This document shows positions 46,101 to 61,100 of a DNA stretch of 64,000 nt, one piece after another. The stretch's first letter is position 1. Each line of letters begins with the position of its first letter. A program made the position numbers and the translations under genes. Below the pieces are notes generated by a model. The model did not search any database and had not been told where the DNA came from. It saw only the letters and a list, made by a program, of their open reading frames with translations. This DNA comes from Psoroptes ovis (Eukaryota; Arthropoda; Arachnida; Sarcoptiformes; Psoroptidae), in the NCBI GenBank assembly GCA_002943765.1, contig PQWQ01000041.1, forward strand, positions 186,001-250,000, given 5' to 3'.

Positions 46101-49100
46101 GATATATTATATCTTGATTTACAAGTAAACGGTATATTAGATCGTGAAACATTAGCAAATTATAATTTAATTATTGAAGCATCTGATGGTGGACAGCCAC
46201 CATTAAAAGATCAATTATTAGTTAAAATATCTATCGTAAGTACATATTATCATTTTATCAAAAATCTTTTTTATTTCGAAAAATTCCTTCAATTACATCA
46301 TAAATTTTTTTATTTTATTCGAATTTCTTTTTTTACATTTATATTAATTAATTTAAAAAATAGCTTGATCACAATGATTGTGAGCCAATATTTAGCCAAA
46401 ATCATTATTATACTTCAGTATCAGAAAATGTTACTTTAGGTGCTTCAATATTAAAAGTGACTGCAATCGATAATGATGATGGTGATAATGGTCGTGTTGT
46501 TTATATGTTACATACAAAACAAAACAATAATAATCCATCATCAGCGACTGACAGTTCATCATATTTTGCCATTAATCGTCATACTGGTTGGATTTATGTT
46601 ACAAAACCATTAGATTATGAACAACAAGATTTACACGAATTAGTAATAATTGCACGCGATCAAGGTGTTCAACCTCTCGAAACATCTGCATTTGTTTCGA
46701 TACGTGTCACTGATATCAACGATAATCAACCAACCATAAATATCCTATATTTAACAGCAAATTCTAAGCCAGAAATTGCTGAAGATGCTAAAATCGGCGA
46801 TTTAATAGCAAGAATATCAGTTAATGATGCTGATATTCATGCAACATCATCACATTCATCATCATCGTCATCATCTTCATCAGCATCATCATCATTCATG
46901 AAAAAATCATCATCAAAACGTTATTCACCATATAATGGTTTAAGTGTTTCATTATTTGGTGCAAATGATGGTGAATTCGGCCTTAAAACAGCCGATCAAA
47001 TTGTTTATTTAATTGTAGTGACTGGTAAATTAGATCGTGAAAAACGTTCAAAATATCAATTAACAGTAATGGTTAGTGATAAAGGCTTTCCGCCCCAAAA
47101 TACAAGCACAACATTTGAATTAGAAATAATCGATATCAATGATAATCAGCCTTATTTTGAGAAACCAATTTATCATACAACATTAATGGAAACAGCTGAT
47201 ATCGGTACAAAAGTATTCCAAATAAAAGCATTCGATAATGATTCTGATTCAATATTAACATATGCATTTTTAATACCTAAAAATAATGATAATGATTTAT
47301 CATCATCATCATTATCGTCAACAACAGATAATAATTATAACAATAATAATAATAATGATGAAATGATTTATTTTCAACAATTTAATCAAAAAAATAAAAC
47401 ACATCAAATGATAACGAATTATAAATGGTTTCATATTGATTATCGTACCGGAATCATCACAACAAAATCATTGATTGATTGTGAATTAGATCCAGAACCA
47501 CAATTGACAATTATTGTTTGTGATTCCTTGAACATTGACAATACAATTTCATATAAAAATCATCATCAGCATTTATCATCAAATATTAACAACAACAACA
47601 ACAATAATAATAATAATTATTCGATTGGTTTTACCGCGACAACAAAATTAATAATTTCAATCAATGATGTAAGTGGCGCATTTTTCATTTTTAAGAAATA
47701 TTTCTTAAATATTTTGATGGGAAAAATCACATTAAATGTTGAAAAGGATTCATAATCATATAATAATAATATTTCATAAAAATCTTAACACGGAAAAAAA
47801 CTATTGTTTTGTTCTTGTTTAATACTCTTGGTCATAAAATTTGGATTTCAATCTTCGGCTTAAATTTTCTTTTTAAATTTAGCATACTTTAATATGATGA
47901 TGATGGTGATTCAATTCTCATCATCATCATATTTTGTGTCCTTAATATTATTATTTAATTCGCATCTGGTGAATTCAATAATAATAATAATAACAATCAA
48001 AACCATAGTAAAATATGATTGGTATTCATTTTTTTCTTTTCTTCATTTTCCAAATTTTAAATTGAATTTTTTTCTTAAATTTCAATTGAATCTCTCTTCT
48101 CCTGGCTGTTTCGATATGAAGAAAAATTAAATTTGATCCAAGAAGTTTTCCCGTATTTCTTGCCCCTTCAATAATTTTTCCAAAAATAAGATTTGAATTA
48201 ATCAAAACTGAATTGAATCTATTTTTTTTTCTTAAAAATTTGATTCAATCAATCAATCAATCACAATCACATCACAATATAAATCAATCAATATGTTTCG
48301 ATTGTGATGATGAACTCACACACACAAAATACAATGGTTCAATTGGTAGATTTTGTATTGAACCTGAAAATAAAAAATTACTGCCTACCACCACCATTAT
48401 TATTATCATTATTAATGCTACCTAAGGTCGATCTTTATTATTATCATTATTATTTGAATCAAAAAAGGATTTTTACATTTTTTGATTTGTCAAAAATTCA
48501 ATAGCAAATATTATAATAATGACTTTTTGTGTTGATCACAATGAAAAAAAAGGTCAAAGACATTTAAATCATCACCGATTTTGATCATCATCATGATGGT
48601 GATCACTGCATTGCATAGTAATTGAAATTTTGCATGATTTCACCTTTTTTCCATGCATTGATTCATTCATTCATTTAATTTTTTAAAGTTTGTGCATTTC
48701 TTTTGTAAAAAAAAAAATTCAAATGAACATGAAGAATAAAACAAAAATAACAATGTAAATGTCTTATGCAAAAGATGTTACTTGTAATCAAATAATGATG
48801 ATAATAATAACAATGATCATCATCATCATGTCTGGTTGTTGTTTTGGTTGATTGCAATAATAATAATATCCTAATAATTACAATTTCGGTCAAGATTTTG
48901 GCATGTATGAATGTGCCTGTTTGGTCGATATTCTTGCCGCTTTTGTTGTTATGGTTGTTGTTTGTTGTTGCTGTCAACAAGCAATTTATTTGTCATAGTA
49001 TTACTACATTTATAAGCGTTACAACTAGAGCTTTCAATACCGGGATACCGGGATCCCGAATACCGGGATACCGGACGATTTTGGTCCGGTATTGAATACC

Positions 49101-52100
49101 GGTATTCATGCAAAAAATACCGGTATTTCGGTATTGCTTAAATAGATATAAATTCAACTTTTGCACAAGAAAATTTATTTAAATTGATTTCAATCAATCT
49201 TTTCGAATATAAACGAACAATTTCTTTGCATTGAAATTCATATAAGGCACATTTATGATTAGCACCGATAATGGCAACTTTGGTGCGATGGCTCATATTA
49301 TGCGTCTACTTCCTAAGGGCTACTTCTTAACTCAAGTCCTAATTCAATTTTGCTCACTCAAAAGCGGTGTAAAACAAAATTTTTAAAATAATTATCAGTA
49401 ATAGTAGCAATAATAGTAATAACTTGATAGTAAAAATTCTATTTTATATTTTCTAATTTACTAATCGAAATTCGAAATAAAATTCTAAATTTTGTAAGAA
49501 TTTGTAATGATTTTTCGGATATTTTTTATCTTTTGGTGTGTAAACTATTTAATTTTTTGTTGTTTGGATTAAAACATTGATTAATCAATTGAATTAATCA
49601 TACGGTAAGTTTTTATTTGTATTAATGTAAATAATATCAATTGTATCAATTTGTGAAATTATATTTATACGTATGTGTAAAGATATCAATACGTGATATC
49701 ATTTTTTTCCATTTTTACAATTAAATTTTATAAAATAACAAGTTAGAATGGAATATTTGTAATTAAAATCAAAATTAGTTTGATAAAAATATGATTGAAT
49801 TTTTTATTTACAATACCGGTTTTAATACCGGGATCCCGGTATTGCAAATTTCCAATACCGAAATACCGGTATTCAGAATTGGCCCGGTATTGAAAGCTCT
49901 AGTTACAACACCGAGAAAAGCGTTAATGTTTTTTCTTTTAATTTTTTCCGTGTATTAATTTAATGACAATTAATTGTGATAATAATTATGATTATTTCTC
50001 ATTCTATTTGAGAATCTTTGAGGAAAATTGAGGTGATCAAAGCCATAACAACTACGAAAAATAGAAGACTCGAAAGGCTCTAATTTACATTTTGAATCAT
50101 TAAAAGCATTTATTATTTGTTACATTTTTTACCTCTTTCTTTGTTTTGCTTAATGAACTTAATTACAAGGTCTATTCGAGATAATATTCACATAGATTCA
50201 TTTATTATATCAAAAGACATTGATAAATAATATGATAATTTAAGAATTAATTTTTGATAATAATTTTCTATCATCATCATCATCATCCTTGTTGTATGAT
50301 TCAATTCATTTATTATTAATTTGATTCAATATCAATCATTTAATTGAATAATATCTAATATTATTATTTATTACATTAATTTGGCTAGATAATTCATATT
50401 ATATCATTGTTGTTGTTGTACTTGTTGCTGCGTATATTTATCATAAATATAGTTGAATATCAACCTTCTTCATTCTTTTTTCTTTGATATCTTTCAACAA
50501 CGATTTATATAAAATGAAAAATAATGAAAAAATATTACATGTATTTCTTTGGTCTTTGGTTGGTTGGTTGTTCAACATGTTGAAATAAACAGGGTCATCA
50601 TTATGATCGTCATCATCATCATTGAAAAATGAAATATTTTTCCTTTTTCATTTCTTTATATGTTTTCTAAGAAATCTTAGAACATGTGTCAGTAAAATTT
50701 TTACCAATATTTTCTTCTTCTTCTTCTGCCTTCTGATAGACAAGTAAAACAAAATCATAACAATCATAATATTAATAATAATGATGATGATGATGATGGC
50801 CAAAGGTTGTATTTTGAAGGTTGCAGCCGCTGCTGCTGCTGTGGTGGTATTTATTATTCGTAGTAATAGTAGTCAAAAGTAAAAAATAAAGTCACATGTT
50901 GGAAGCAACAACGATAAAAATTATGATGAATGATCATCATAATAATAATGATGATGATGATGATAATAACGATTATTATCAAGGTCATCAATATTTTTTT
51001 GAGAAAGAAAAAGCAAAAAATGAAATACAAGATGTTTGAATGAATGAATGAATGAATGAACAAAATGGAAAACATATTTTACCATAAATATCATCGTCGA
51101 AAATTTCGTTGAAATAAAAAAAATCAAAGATAAAATCTTAAATTATGTAATGATAATGATTATTGGTAATTAGAATATAATTTAGAATTAGTATTAGAAA
51201 TAAAAATGATGATGACCTTTTACCTTTTATGCACCAAATTGTTGATAATTATAGTGTATCTTTCCCCAATACATTCGTAATAGCTTCAAATTTATCATTC
51301 ATTTATCTAATTAATCAAAGAATTGAAGAAATAAATGGAAACAAAATTCCATCCATTCATACCTTGATTAATTCATTCAATCAAATTGGATTTTTTTTTT
51401 TTGAATTTTATCAAATTTATTTCTTTATTTTTGAAATCTATTTCATACATTATTTTACATCAAGCAAAAATGCAAAAAGAAATTCATCTTGACAACACCC
51501 AATTGCATTGAAAGCATTTAAAAAAATCGTAATTTCACATTTTTTTTTCAAAAAAAAATATTTGTTTCTTAATCATCATTTTCATCCATTCTCACTTTGT
51601 AAAAATATATCTTCTCAGTCATTATCATCGTAATCATCATCATCATAAGTTGATAATCACATTGGATGGTCCATTATTATTATCATCGATGTTGTTGGGG
51701 TTGTTGCTGGTGATTGAGAGGAATTTCTTCAGCCAAATTTTATTTTTACTAAATTTTTTTCTGTATTACCTTTGAGAAAACCTCTGGTAGGTATTTTTTC
51801 TGTTTTCCATCACCATCATTCTCTGGTCGAAATACCTAAATAATAATAGTCATATCCACACAGCTTTAAAAATGATGAAAAAAGTAATAAACCATTCGAG
51901 CGAATATTCACTCACGAACTTGTTGAATGAATATTTCAATTTCTTTGAATGTTTGAATGAATGACTTAATGGTAATGATTGAAAAACCTGTAGGAAATCT
52001 TTCGAAATGAAATAAAGAAAAATTCGTGTTTGTTGAATTTTGTTTTCAGTATTTTCTTAATGTATCTTTATATCTTTTTTTCCATAAGAATCTGGTTCTA

Positions 52101-55100
52101 ATTTGGTTAATTTGATTTTCTTCGTTTGCTTTGTTTTGTTTCGGTTTTGATGATGATGATGATAATGATTTCGATATGAAATGTTCTCTTTTTTCTTGAC
52201 TGATGGACGGTACTTTTATGTGTTGGTGTTCCTGTGTTTGTGTGTGTGTGTGTGATGATATTACCAAACAAAAACAGCTAAAAACAATGAAATATTTCAA
52301 TTGTTGCCAAACACAAACATACTGCAAAACATATACAAACTTTATACAATCTTCAAATCCCATGTATGAAGTGAAAAACATGAGATGTATTAATTAATTA
52401 ATTAATACATTTTGTTTGACTAATTATTTGATAAATAAATAAATTAATTAATAAATTTACCCATTAATTATCAAATTTTCGTTGTTTTTCTTTTGTTAAT
52501 TGTTTATTTTCTCTTTTTTTCTTTTCATAAATTAATGATTGTAGATTAATGATAATGAACCAATATTTGATCAAAGTTTTTATAATGTATCAATCAATGA
52601 AGATACACCGATTGGTCATTGTTTATTACGTTTACAAGCAATCGATGCTGATTGTGGTTTAAATGCAATAATTAATTATACCATAGAATTATCATCACCG
52701 ATGACATTAATGATGAATGATAATAATTATAATAATCATAATCATAATAATGGTCATAATGAACAAATTTCATTACGCAAACCACGTTTATTACAAATGA
52801 ATGATGGCGAGGAGAAATTAGATAATAATCACCAACAACAACATGAATTCATTCGTTTATTTGATCATTTCGATTTGAATCCAATTACAGGCGAATTATG
52901 TTTGAAAAAACAATTAGATTATGAATCAATTAATGTTTTTGATTTACCTGTAATGGCGACCGATCAAGGTGAATATAATGATTCATTCTTATTCATTTAT
53001 ATTTTATTTTTATTAATTTTTATTTTTGAAAAAAAAGAAATTTTCACGCAACCCACCGATGTGAACATATAAACACACGCAGACACACAGACATAATCTT
53101 AGATAAAACTAATAATTACAACAAATTTTTGACAAATTAATTTTATATTTTCATAATGAAAACTTTTGTCAATGATGACAATTTTCTATCATCATCATCA
53201 TAATAATCATAATTATGACATGTCTCATGCATTCTAAATGCTTTGAAAAGCCAACAGACCAAACAACAAGCATTCAAGCTAAATTTCATATATAATTTCT
53301 CGAATAATTTTCAATTTATGTTTTTTTTTCTTCATTTTTTCCTATGCTTGATTTATCTTTATCATCATCATCTTCATTTAGCTATAGCCAGTCATTCAAT
53401 CTCTGCTATAAGCTATCATTATCTTTATTGTCATCATCATCATCATTTACTTATTCATCTTCATCCTGAATCATTATTTATTTCGTAGGTTGTCCATCGA
53501 TGATTATGATGATGAGGATAATAGTAATAATAATAATAATATTATTAACAATGATAATGATTATTCTTTATCATTTATTTATTTAATTTTAAAGAAATTA
53601 TTTATTTATTTATTATCAATTATTGTCATCAGTCATATATTAATATTAGTAATGAATTCAATAATAAGCAAATCGGAATAATGTTTATTTAAGTCAATTC
53701 AGGTCAAAAATATGACTTGAATTTTTTTTTTCTTTTTTGCTTCTTCAAGTCAATTGAATTATAGTAATTCCTGATAAATAATTATAAGGATGATGATGAT
53801 TATTCAGATTTTTTAATAGAATATACACAAAATCTTAAATCATTTTTTTCTGTGCTCAAATGTCCAGTCAAATAAAAAATTAAGAAAAATGTCAACATCA
53901 TCGATGTTGAAAATCATGATGATGTTGACATTTTCTCGTTTTATTAAATGATAGATGAATTAGTGTATAATTATTATTATGCAACACAGAATATTGCATA
54001 CCCTCGAGCATAATGAATGAATGATGTTTAGGATCGGTATTTTGTTATTTGTCAGACAAATAAAATAAAATGCACACAAGTAATATTCATTGATCGACGA
54101 CATTTTATCGTTTTTTATTTCTTCTTGTCATTCTTTTCATGAACGCAACAGTGAAAGTTTATGTTTTGAAATTTTTGTTGTTTCTTATCTGTTTTCTATC
54201 TTTTTTTTTTGAAATTTTCAATGATCATCATTTCTCATTTCATGTCAGAAAAGAAAAAAAAATAGAAAAATTTTAAATATTTTTTTTTATGATCAGATAG
54301 ATAACCAGTCAAAACGACGACAAACCATTACCAAATAACAAGTTGACAACCCAAATAAAATCTTAAACTGACCATTCGGTCAAAGGAAAAAAATATGCCT
54401 TGATTGGCCAAATAAAATTGCCATCAACCATTTCGTATTTAATTTTATTTTACCAATCACTTTACCAATGACAAAATAAAGAAATTCGGGATTTGACATT
54501 TTGAATTTTCTTCAATAAATCATAATTTTTTTCTTATTCAAGAAACCACAAAAAAATGAAGTTAAAAAAGAAATAAATTGAGAAAGATACATTCACTGAA
54601 CACAATTCACAGAAGAATAATGATCATGACATTAATTTGGTATCACAATCGAATGATACAGAATTAAAATCAAAATTGATGAAAAATATTTCAACAGATA
54701 GACAAATAAACACACAAAAAAATGTACAAACAAACGCAACAGGTGGTCAACCATGATGTTGGTTTATTTGAAATTTTTAACTTTGTTGTTGCTTTTTTTT
54801 CTTATTTGCACACAACACAAACTAAAACAATCATTTTTTATTGATCATTTTTTTTCTCAAATATAGGAGGATTATCAACCACAGCTATGGTTAAAATTCA
54901 TGTAATTGATGTAAGTGTTGTATTCATTAAAAAATATATAAACAAATAAAAAAATAAATCTAAATTGTTGTTGATAATTAAATGATCGATCGATTTTTAT
55001 TTCTTCCTACTTCAAAAAAAAATAAATGTATAGTCAAATGATAATGTACCAATATTTCATCCACGTGAATATAAAGTTAGTGTTGGTGAAAATCAAATGC

Positions 55101-58100
55101 CATCATCGTCATCGATTAAGCAACATCCATTAATAATTGTGGCTGCCAACGATCTAGATTCGCCACGTACTCCCTATGGTCAGATTCAATATGAAATCAA
55201 AATGGGAAATGAAAAAAATTATTTTGACATTGATCGAAAAACTGGCGAAATATTTTTATTGAAGCCATTGACAGCATTACCGGGATCATCATCACATACA
55301 CAATATAAATTGGTGATTATTGCACGTGATGGTGGTGGTCGGGAATCATTAGAACCAGCAATGGTATTGATTTCAGTTATACCACAGCAGCAATCTAATC
55401 ATAATGATAGAAACAATATGATTCCTGTGCCAACATTTTCACAGAGACAATTTAGTTTTGAAGTTATTGAAAACGTTGCACAAGGTGCAATTGTTGGCAC
55501 TGTTCGTGCTAGAATTGAATCAATGAATGATCAAGATGAACGACAAAATGAAGAATATCCGATTACATATTCTATATATTCAGGCGATCCTGATGGCTAT
55601 TTTACAATCGATCCAAGACAAGGAACAATTAGTGTGAAATCATCTACAATCGATCGTGAAAAGCATTCATATTTATTGGTAAATGTACAAGCTAATACTG
55701 GAAGATATCCTGGACCATATCGTTATGCACATACACAAATAAATATAACAATTTTGGATGAAAATGATAATGTACCAACGTTTCCAAGTCCAACATTGAA
55801 AATAAGTGTGCCAGAAAATATGCCAATCAACAATAATAATACTGTATTCATTGCATATGCAATCGATTATGATGACGATATATTTGGTCAAGTACGTTAT
55901 CAATTATATCCGGCAACCAGTCATGATAGTGATGATCGTGAACGTTTTCCATTCATAATCAATGAACACAATGGTCATGTATATTTACGACGTCCTTTAG
56001 ATTACGAAACTCGTAATGAATATCAATTGCGTATTGTTGCAATCGATGGTGGACAGCTGAGTTCAGAAATGTTAGTACATGTTTACATACAAGATGTAAG
56101 TAATTGAAAAATTTTTTAAATCTATAGCTATTATGATACCTTAAATCTTTATTTTTAATTCAAAAAATCAGATCTAATCTCATCTCATTTCATTTTATAT
56201 TTATACAAATGAATTTAAGGGAAAAAATATCTAATTTCCATAATCAAATTTTAGTTTTTATACTTTTTTATTTCTTCTTTTAGATTTTTTACTTATTGCA
56301 GAATTTAATGATAATAATGATTATGTTGATAATAATTTTGATTTTATTTCAAATTTTAGCTTTTATAAGTCTGAATAAAAATTTTTAGAGACATAAAATA
56401 TAAAATTGAAAAAGATCTTAAGATGGCTGCTGCTAAAAGCAAGCTGAATCCCTCTCTCTCATCTTTATCTCTATTTCACTGGTTTTTCATTTTATCCTCT
56501 CTGAAAAAAATATCATCAAAATCAAATTCATATGATGATGATGATTCGTGCGCGGCTATCTTTGTTGTTTATGTTTATATTTTTATATTTTTTTTTGTAT
56601 ATTTCTGTATTTATTTAGTAGTTCTTGTGTATGTATGCTATAATAATATTCTTTCTTTTTAAGATATATACATTTATGCCTAAGAGATATGGATAGATAA
56701 ATATCTCCTGAATTTTATGAGTTTTTTGAGTTTTTAAATTCATTTTAGTCATATGTACAGGTTGTCTTTTTCGTTTGTTTGAAATTTCTACCTTTTGAAT
56801 TTTCTTTCTTTCGATGATGAATTGAAATTTAAATAAGAAAAATGATGGAGAAAAAATTATATTTTCATTATCATCATCATACATTTATGTTTATATATTT
56901 TTTTTTTTTTTTTTTTTGAGAAATGTTTTCATTTTTTTTTCCCATCAGAAGATTATTTCGATTATGATGGTGTTGCTGTCCAAAAAGGAATGAAACAAAA
57001 TATTAATTCTGTATATAATACTTTGATGTCATTATAATCAATGATGATGATGATTATATTATCATTATTATTAACTGGAAAAAGAAAAAAATTTGATGTC
57101 TTTTTCTATTCATCTTGGTGGAAAATTATTCATTTTATTTATGGGAGATGGTATGGTGTGGTGTGTGTGTGAGTGTATCTGTTCTATCTGCATTAGATAT
57201 ATTTGTTTCCATTCAAATTTAAAAAAAAATAAAATTTTCCATTTTTTCATTGATCATAATCTTTATTATTATTATCATCATAGATTAGAGCGTGTGAGTG
57301 TTAGTGTGCGTTTAAGTAATTCTAGGGTTTTATTCAGTTTAATTTGGCTAAAATTTTTCTTCTTTTTCTTTCAAATTTCCTTTTCATCCTTAAGCGTGCA
57401 TATGCAATCGATATGCATGATAATTCAATAATAATCATAATAATGATTATGACCATTTCATTAAATTAAAAATGAAATGAAAGAAAAAGAAATAAAGCCA
57501 ATTATTCATCATTCTTATCTAAATATTTTCAATTTTAAACTGAATAAACTGAATTTTAGACTGAATGGTGATAACAGAAACCTTTTAAAAATTGAAATTA
57601 TTATCATTAGTGCATTTAAGTGCAATGGATTCTTTATGATTTCTTTTGAATTTTAAATTCAAAATTTCTTTGTGTTGTATCTTAATTTGTTTTTTTTCAA
57701 AAGAATTTTCCACTTGTGTCAATACTAATTGAATTAATTATTTTTATCATCAAAAAATCATTATTATTCGATATTCGACATTTGCTTCGAAGTAAACGAA
57801 TGATTCATCGTTGTCGTTTTAGAGCCTAACATTGAATAATTATGCATCTTTATTTCATTTTATTTTTCAAATGAAAATATTTAATTGCATCTGGACATAA
57901 ACTGAAGAATAGGATAAACTTTATTATTTTTTAAAAATTTTTTTTCCTATCTTAATAAACACAAAACGTCATGTTTTCATTATTATAATAATAATAAATA
58001 TAATGGTCATGGTGACAACAACAACAAAGATTGATAGTAATAGCAGCTACATTCTTTCTTCAAAGTGGTGATAATGTTTTGTTTGATGTTTATTTGATTG

Positions 58101-61100
58101 TCCATAAAATAATCGAAATGTTTTTGAAAAGTTTAAATGAATATCTTTTTGAAAGATCAGATTTTAAGTAAACATAGTTCGGTTATTTTTTTATTCATAA
58201 TTTTTACATGTTCACTATGGAATGATGATGATTGGAGAAGCGAAAAAAAATCCATTTTAAAGCAATTTGAAATTTTCTTATCTTGTTTATTCTTATTTGA
58301 GATTGCTAATGTTTTTTTATTTTTCATCCATCATACATCAATCGAGAGATCGAGATTTCTGATTCTTGTGTGTATGAAAAATTTAAAACCCTATGGTGTT
58401 CTTTAGTCTTTTTCGTATATTTTCATGTATTTTTTACGACAATTGCCATCATCGTTTTTTTCTTGTTGAATGCGACAAAGTAAATGATATGAAGATCATT
58501 ATTTTGTCGTTTTAGATAACATTTTTATTTAAAATAAATATCCTTGGCGTCTCTGCATGATAAATCATTAATTTTTCATTTTTTAAGAGTATTATCTAAT
58601 TGATTTTTTTTATTTGTAAATTTTATCTAATTAATTAATCAAACAGATAAACGATAATGTACCAGTTTTTTTGGGCACTGCACAATCATTAGATTTATCA
58701 ATGAAAAATTATCATCATTATGTTAATCATCAACAATCTAATTATGTTCATCGTCTTCAATCATCATCATCATTATCATCGTCATCATCATTACCGTTAT
58801 ATCGTATACAAGTACAAGAAAATATACCAATTAATACGATCATTTATCAAATAAAAGCAAGTGATGCTGACACTGGTAATAATGCTCGTCTTACATATTC
58901 AATATTACCATCAAATAATGATGATCAATCAATACCGATCGATATTTCATCAAATAATGGACAGTTATTTGTTCGCGATCAATTAGATCGTGAACAATTA
59001 GATCATTATGAATTTTTAGTATCAGTTATTGATCATGGAATACCCAAACAGTTGAATGCTACAGCTATTGTACATATCACTATTCAAGATATGAATGATA
59101 ATCAACCGATATGGAAACAAGTAAAATACATTTTTGATATTCCTGAAGATGCAAACGTAGGCACATTAATCGGACAAGTTTCTGCATATGATTTAGATCT
59201 TGGTGAAAATGCATCATTGATATATAATATATCACAACAGTCAAAAATGTTCGGTATAAATCCATCAAATGGGCAAATTTATTTACGCTCAAATTTAGAT
59301 CGTGAATTAATTGATCGATATGAATTCAGTGTTGATGTTCGTGATCAAAACACGGTAAAACCGTTGTATAGTGATGAAAAAGCCATTGTCATTGTAAATG
59401 TTTTAGACATCAATGATAATCGACCAATTTTTGATGATGATAGTGATGAAAAATTAGATGATAATGCTAATAGCAATAGATTGACTGTTCCTGTTGGTAC
59501 ATCACGTAAAAGTACAATCGCTACATTTCGGGCTACAGATCCTGATTATGGTGAAAATGGCACTGTTCATTATAGTCTTGTTGAAGAAAGCGATTTATTC
59601 ACTATTGATCATTCAACTGGTGATTTAATAACCAAAATCGATATAAAAGATACATTGAAAAGATCGTTAAGAAAGATATCATTTTTTGCAACCGATGGTC
59701 TTGGTAAAAAATCTAAAGTTAAAGTGATTGAAATTGAAATAGTAGATAAACGCTCCTACAATTTAGACTTGGATCATATTGAACAATATAATTTCAATGC
59801 AAAATCAGATGAAATTATTTATGGGTATCGTTTCGGTTCGATTGATTTACCTGCAAAATTATTGCACCAATACCAGTGTAATAATCGCTTCTTTACAAAT
59901 TATCACTATCAAATCAAGAATGGTTTACCATTTTCATTGATTGAAAATAATAATTCTGAAGAAATTTCAAAACTAAACTTAATGGCATTTGATCGAATCA
60001 ATCATCCATTACAAAATGAATATAATCTATTATTATGCATTGATTGGTTGCAATGTTTAGCCACATTTTTAGAGATCAATGAAATTAGAAACCATCATCA
60101 GCAAATAATGCAATGTGATCATTATGTGCGAATAAATGTACAAATTGAGCCGAATGAAGATAATAATTGTTTACCATTAGCGTTAGAAAATCGGGATATT
60201 TATGAAGTCAAAATACCATATAATTCGAATGAATCATTTAAAAATTATGATTTAATTCATTTGAATCATTCTAATTGTCCTTCATCATCACAGTTTCATT
60301 ATACATTTTCTAGTCCAATGATTGATGATGACACATTGAATCGAATGTTTACAATCGATTCAAATAATATTTTACAACTGAAACGAACAAACGACCATAC
60401 AATAATCACTAAATATCTACATGAAGAATTTGTATTATCATTGATGGCTAAAATAAACAATGAAAACGCCGTCATACAAAGCGTACCAATACGAATCAAA
60501 ATTATCAATTCGGATCAATCACATTTAGGTAATGTCGCATTCATAAACGAGAAATTTCTTGAACTGGAGGAAGATTGTTGCCGCGTTGGCTCCCCTATTC
60601 TTCAAGCAAGAATCAATATAACACATGATGATAATAAAATTCGCTATTTTATATCCAACCATGGCCACTTAGTGCTGAATGATGAGCAATTCGTTTTGAA
60701 TTCTGAAAATGGTTTATTGAGTCTAAAGCGCGAATTTGATTTTGAAAATAAACATGAACATCGTATCAATATCACAGCAATAGTATATGATTCAAAATCT
60801 ATTCCGATCGTTACAACCTCAAGTATAATTAGAATAAGGTAAATTCAGATCATTTAAAAAAATTCCTTCATAATCAATTTTTCTTTTTTTTTTTCTAAAA
60901 TAGGATCATTAATACAAATGATGAACCACCGATTTTCGTTCGCAGATCATATGAAAAAGAGATAGCAGAAAATGCATCTATAGGACAATTGATAGTACAA
61001 TTGGAAGCCAAAGATTCTGATAAGCAGTCATCGAATATAAGTTATTTGTTGCCCCAAAGTTATCAATATTCAGATCATTTTGATTTGAATTCCAACAATG

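Larger units (their letters stand above)
47669..52544 (+). other. Cadherin intron 4, carrying a transposon
   Basis: 4,876 bp, from GTAAGT to TTGTAG, the largest intron in the gene. It holds the hAT-type element at 49026-49901, (TG)n at 52240-52254, and several ATG/CAT microsatellites. The repeats it separates (5 and 6) are consecutive in Dachsous proteins, so no coding exon is missing inside. Confidence 0.75.

Noticed and set aside
53243..53681. Two + strand ORFs inside cadherin intron 5
   Set aside because: Tyr/His/Leu-rich translations of CAT/ATT repeats, with no cadherin motif. Exons 5 and 6 join in frame without them.
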